Assembly (NCBI GenBank): GCA_950295325.1
Contig: OX485804.1
Location: 39,124,001-39,184,000, forward strand
Origin: Polytrichum commune
Taxonomy: Eukaryota; Streptophyta; Polytrichopsida; Polytrichales; Polytrichaceae
Length of the DNA stretch: 60,000 bases
Direction: 5' to 3'
Part shown: positions 55,301 to 60,000 of the stretch, in pieces
Layout: the number at the start of each line of letters is the position of its first letter
Position numbering within the stretch: the stretch's first letter is position 1
Made by a program: the position numbers and the translations under genes
The notes under the pieces: generated by a model
What the model saw: only the letters and a program-made list of their open reading frames with translations
Databases searched by the model: none
What the model was told of the DNA's origin: nothing

Positions 55301-57870
55301 AAAGTGCCGGCAGCTGATGCAGCGGCTGTTGCTCCAGTTGCCCCCGCAGCAGCAGAGAGGGCATCAACAGCATACTTGAACATGAAAGGTACTTGCACAT
55401 TCAGCACCTGCAAGCAGATCTTTGTTTAATTTCTGAGCAACCCATAACATCTGATCAATACTATAAGCATGTGTGTCCTTGTTGGACACAATCAATTTTC
55501 ACTGGATTTTGAGATTCGCTTCTGTCATTCACCTTGGAAAAAACTAAGAGACTCAAAGCGATAGCCACTCTTCGACGAAACTCAGGATTGTCCTTGGGCC
55601 ATAAATATGCTGCTAGCGTCTTCAAAATGCGTGCATCAGCTACAGCTGTCTCTGCTTCTTCTTTCACTGCCAGACTTTTTTGGGTTTCCTTTAACGGCTG
55701 TTTCGAGGAAGCATCCACAACGGTTGACATCCCCCGCAAATACAAGCCTGGTACTGTGGTGGGACGGCAGGAGTTGTAAAAGGCTGCTCTTGAGTATAGA
55801 CATTTTGTGAAATGTTCACTCTGAAATTCCGTGTGACATCCTTGTGAGTAGCGTTACTTCCAAGATATAAGGGAAGGCCCTACTTGTGAAAGAAGCTTAA
55901 GAATGTGGAAGTAGGGATATGAGATCAATGAAAGGAAAAGAAGATAGAGATAAAACTCACTGCATTGTTCGTGCTCAAAAAGTCAGTTGCACAGATACCT
56001 TGATGTCTTTTTTCACCTGCAACAATGTACTCCTCATTTATGAAGCTAGGAGTGGACTTGCCTTGGGGAAAGTAGTGTCTGTTGTGTAAAAAAGTTTGCA
56101 AAAAAAAAATTCATCCAAGAGTATTGACTGATGACAATGTACGATCTATTTCTTTGCCAATCCAATATTGCACAGAATATTCAGTCGAGTGACTTCAGTG
56201 CGCAGAACTGCCCAAACTTAGTACATTGAGCAACTATCTAGGAGGAGGAATGTCCGTAGTTCCAGTGTCATACTCTGATAAGACCATGGAGCTTACCAAA
56301 TGTTTCAAAACTGAAACCATGATCTTCAGGATCCCCTCTCCATTGATTCTCCGTGAGATTCCCCAATACTTTGTTGACACCACTCTGCAACACCGCAAAA
56401 GTGTAGCAACATTGGTAAGTAGGCTGGACTGTATTGCAAAAGAACAGACAAGTCTGGAGGTTACCTAAGTTGCCGATACAATAAGTTGACAATAGGGCTA
56501 GAAACAAGACACAGCTGGCTCAAATTTTCCAATCTGCTCTAATATTCGCCCAAAGTAGCTTGCCCTTTAAAGAAACAGAGGATCGCAACTCAGCACCCAC
56601 TGTCCATCACCCAACTTATTAAGAGGATCCTTTTCTACAATTCAGAGTTCCAAGATAGCATTTATGAAGGGACAAATGCACAATTTAATGCAAACTCGTA
56701 TAAAGGCGTGCACATAAGATACAATTACTGTAACTCAATATCTTTATCTAAATCCTTTTGTCCACAGTGGAATGTACATTTGCTGTTCACGATTGTGAAA
56801 TATGGAATAGGCATCCACAGAGAATATGAATTCTACCCAAATAACAAAAGCTTGCCATAGCTGGTGCAATTTCATGACCTCCCTAAGCACTTGATTTCCG
56901 GGTGAATTGGATATTTTCAACCACGTGGGAAACTTATGGGTTGAGATAGGTGCAGATCGGCTTGTCCATGCCCATTCAAGGTGTTCACCTTTAAAAGGGG
57001 CAGTAATCTTCGGGGACCCTTCAGTTTTGTGATGTCCATTTTGGAACTACATAAAAACCAAGACCAACCCAAATACGAAGCGACACCATATTTCATGCCT
57101 GTGGCAGTATCAAAGTCGACTCTTCTTTTCTTTTGATTGCAAACCTTCTAAATTCAAAAAAATGCAGCCCCCTGAAGCCACATTTTCACCAAATGTAGAG
57201 GCACAGGGAAGCCATTATAAGTATTGCCTTAGTTCCAGGTGTTCACCTTTGAAAGGAGGCACCAGTCTTCAGGGGCCCTCTAGTTCTCATGATGCCCGCC
57301 TTGGGGCTACTTATAGACTTAGACCAACTTGAAGATTAGGCAACAACATAATTCAAGCCCGTGACAACATCAGAGTCATCTCTTCCTTCATTTTGAGTGC
57401 ATATCTTCTCAATTGACAAAGTGCAGCCAGCTCACGTGCAGAATCACAGAGGAGTCATGCTGAGTATTGCATCCGGTTGAAAGGAGGCAGTAGTCTTCAA
57501 GTGCCCTCCAATTCACGTGATGCCCGTTTCGAGATTACATATACACTTAGACCAACTTCGAGATGAAGCAACACCATAATTCATGCCGGTGGTAACATCA
57601 GAGTCATTCTTATTTTCTTTTGAATGCTCATCTCCTCCATTGACAGAATGCAGCCAGCTGACGCGCATAAATTAAAAATATAAAGACACAGGGAAGTCAT
57701 GATGAGTATTGAATATTCAAATTCCAGAATTCTACAAAACCCCTTGGCTCTCGACACAAAAGAGTCCAGAACCATACACTAGCTGAGATTGCACCCAACG
57801 TGGATCCACGTGGATCGCGCCATGGGTTGCTTGACTGCGACACGGCCTTCTTCAGCACCCGCCTCAGCAT
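49351..57870 (-). CDS. ABCB25: Mitochondrial half-size ABC transporter, ATM3/ABCB25 type, 20 exons
   Basis: Exons: 57870-57778, 55820-55533, 55407-55230, 54917-54856, 54658-54615, 54470-54368, 54156-54049, 53813-53730, 53498-53438, 52985-52840, 52408-52292, 52098-52013, 51797-51709, 51511-51456, 51265-51185, 50945-50880, 50667-50575, 50398-50334, 50069-49934, 49524-49351. They join in phase to 2130 nt, 709 aa, close to known plant ATM proteins. Exon 1 begins [18 protein letters not shown], a basic, Ser-rich mitochondrial presequence. The membrane domain keeps [46 protein letters not shown] and YFNNE blocks. The nucleotide-binding domain has Walker A GTSGSGKST (482-490), Q-loop Gln530, signature LSGGEKQ (586-592), Walker B ILLCDE (606-611), D-loop SALD and His642. 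The family sits in the inner mitochondrial membrane and exports a glutathione-linked sulfur compound for cytosolic Fe-S and molybdenum-cofactor synthesis. Exon 1 is the least certain exon. Confidence 0.95.
56930..57715. repeat. Three diverged tandem repeats of about 240-250 bp in intron 1 of the ABC transporter
   Basis: The block ggtgttcacctttgaaagga with cagtcttcaggggcc, gatgcccg, cttagaccaactt, caacataattcaagcc, acatcagagtc and tgcagccagct recurs in order near 56980, 57238 and 57475. Units differ by many substitutions and small indels. All lie in the 1957-bp first intron, close to the first exon. No coding function. Confidence 0.75.
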
Positions 57871-58470
57871 TTCTACTGCCCGAGCCGATGCTGGCTACTT
57901 TGCGTAGCACATCCAATCTCCTCCACTGCTTGATGAACTCTTCACACAAATCGCAACGTCATCCTCCTGTTACCATGGCATTCGCATTCAGCCACCATGC
58001 ATACCCCGCAAACATCCCCAAAACCCTAGCCCTCTGCACTGCCAAACTCCGTCGCCGATCCTAATTCACAGACATATCGATACACAACCCCGTTACTTCA
58101 CCCGCACTCCACACAGAAACAAAATGCACTCAAATTCCAGAGCTCTTGAACCTTACAATCCACAGACTCCGTCAACGCATACAAACACCGCAACTTGCTC
58201 ATCCGCTCGTGCACCGTTTTTGGCGAGCCTTATGTCAATGGATTGCTCTCGGAGCGAGGGTTCGGGAGCTGTGCGATGGAGGAGGAAACAACGTTGCTCG
58301 CATGAGCAAGTGATGCTTGTAGAGTATCCCGTGCATCGGGGGCAGGGGCATGACTCTTGGAAACTCGAAACCGGACGAAGGAGACGAAGATTCTGCGGAG
58401 CAAAGTGGATGAATAGGATCTAGAACAGGCTGGAACAGTCGAGTTATTTGGGATGACATTCATCCTAAAG
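57871..58470 (-). promoter_or_regulatory. 5' UTR and promoter region of the ABC transporter
   Basis: The 600 bp upstream of the start codon at 57870 has higher GC than the surroundings and short frames on both strands that I regard as chance. Transcription of the ABC transporter should begin here. No specific element can be named. Confidence 0.4.
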
Positions 58471-60000
58471 ACAAGCTCATCTCACATGTGAGAACACTTT
58501 TACCTACGCTTGTTCTGGAAACTGCCATTCCTAAATGGATGGACTTCATCCATCCAAGATTAGCAATTGAGCCTAGAATGTGAACATCAATGAATGAACC
58601 AAAGCTCCCATAATCTATTTTATTAAAACTGGATTGACCCTCAGAATTGCATCAAAATCTCCAAGTGCACTTGGTGTTGAAATTCGTAATGTTTAGTATA
58701 GCATTTTCAAATAATTTTGAATGTCATTGTTTCCATTCAATTCTCAATTTGCCAAGAGCCCAACTTACCACTTGTGTGCCTTTTAAAGCAACATGTCCAT
58801 TCTCTTTTCAAAATGGCACGGAACGTGATGGGATTCATGTAATGGTCATGTCTTGCAATGGGAGGCCTATTGGTTGTTGGTGCATTTAACCATGTGAACA
58901 ACAAGAAGCGCCACTTGCATGTGTACTTAAAGTGACATGTGGATAGTGAGTAGGAGAATTGACTCCCAAGTAGGTTATAATAATTGTAACACTTTTTCGT
59001 GATGCTTGTAAGCTGGGAAGTGATAGTGTGCACGCATATAAGAGAGGGACCCTCTTCAAGAGGACGTTTCCTTAGTGCAATCACAAGTTTGCACTTGCCA
59101 CCATATTACTACGCTAAATAGGGTCATTGGTGTGACTAACATTGATTTCTCTAACATCTTATTTAAAAAAAAGTTAGAGTACTTACTTCTATCATGCTTG
59201 CTTTTGTAATATTGGATCAAAACTACTAGAGAAAATAAATATTGTGGTAAACAAGCAAGAAGACACACTCACACAACTCCATGTCTCCGCCACGTGTCAA
59301 TAAACAAATATTTTACTTTATCTTATTAATTTGAAATCACAAGTCAATGCAGTTAGTCACTTTACTCAAAGGTCACACTAGTGACCCTATTTGCTACTGT
59401 AGTAGTGTAGGGAACACTTTATGATTGTCATGCTACAAATCCCATTTTCACTTACATCTTCTTTTATTGAATCTTTTTCTCGTGGGGAGGGGAACCATAG
59501 TGATATGTGCAAATTTTCCCAATAGGTTGGCCCTTTACCCATGCCAATTGTCCTGGGTGAAAATCAAATAGCATACACTTATAACTTAGTTTATTCATCT
59601 AGATAGTAACCACATGTGGTAATAAATATTCAAAATAATATGAATTGTTGACAAATTGCCATGGGGCAACCCTAATTGCAAATATCAGTACTGCAATGCT
59701 AATGAATAAAGTTTTGGAAAATAGGGGGCCTAACAACAAAAATTGGAATGTTTTTATATAAGGCATGTATGTGGGCCTTCCATGATCACTCTTCTCAATT
59801 GAACCCATATATTTGAGTTGTATTTGACAAAGCTCGTAGTTAGGAACAAACACCAAAACGACACTTGTTACAATGAGATTTGCTATGTGCTCAAACTATA
59901 AAAACACCATTCAAGGTTCAATAGTTAGCACAAGTGAGAGTGTCGATGCGATTATTTAAAGAGAAGAGCTCGTACAAACCATTGTATCTCAATTATAAAA
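58471..60000. other. No recognised gene
   Basis: AT-rich DNA. The longest frames (115 codons minus at 58737-59084; 85 codons minus at 59599-59856) show no known motif and no linked exons. Confidence 0.35.

Noticed and set aside
58124-58463. Frames of 74-99 codons on both strands upstream of the ABC transporter
   Set aside because: No motif and no splice-linked partner; probably 5' UTR or promoter DNA.
59599-59856. 85-codon minus-strand frame with a hydrophobic stretch
   Set aside because: AT-rich chance frame; no conserved motif or linked exon.

Overview
The window reads as nuclear DNA of a land plant. It has AT-rich intergenic sequence, split genes with GT-AG introns, plant-type TTTAGGG telomere-like tracts, an A-type cytochrome P450, a mitochondrial ABC transporter of the ATM3/ABCB25 type, and a chromodomain Ty3/gypsy retrotransposon. 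The species cannot be fixed from the sequence; the multi-intron P450 and the chromovirus would fit a non-seed plant (inference only).

Only three host genes are supported. (1) A partial 3' exon of an unrecognised Ser-rich protein lies at the left edge (1-336, + strand). (2) A four-exon P450 lies on the minus strand (23112 to 18360). All splice phases close and every P450 signature is present (550 aa). (3) A 20-exon half-size ABC transporter lies on the minus strand (57870 to 49351). The exons join in phase into a 709-aa protein with a mitochondrial-type N terminus and a complete nucleotide-binding domain. The two complete genes do not obviously work together: one looks like an ER-anchored specialised-metabolism oxidase, the other a mitochondrial sulfur/glutathione exporter.

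The rest is dominated by DNA transposons and their small derivatives, many nested. The standout is at 4487-8573 (minus strand): a pogo/Tigger-like DDE transposase whose exons run, with matching splice phases, into a Ulp1/SENP-type (C48) SUMO-protease domain and then a Lys/Glu-rich tail like that of pogo transposases. It is one broken gene with two 1-nt frameshifts, and it carries another terminal-inverted-repeat (TIR) element inside its first intron. Other elements with visible ends and target-site duplications (TSDs) include hAT-like elements (10522-11536, 11618-11849, 20777-20984, 27140-28292), two PIF/Harbinger-like elements (16821-17720, 33860-34407), a TTAA-flanked piggyBac-like element in a P450 intron (19052-19284), a MULE-like element with a 9-bp TSD (38838-39083), a TIR family with 8-bp TSDs (10665-11073, 26053-26605), a tRNA-derived SINE (13678-14045), a decayed Tigger transposase (about 23270-24770), and a deleted Tigger element (40538-46911) carrying a nearly complete chromovirus (41181-46745).

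Large inverted repeats stand at 36440-38095 and 30378-30755. Tandem repeats occur at 9412-10030, 27391-28015, 31605-31735, 34537-34793 and 56930-57715. The remaining gaps hold no gene that I can support; each is listed.
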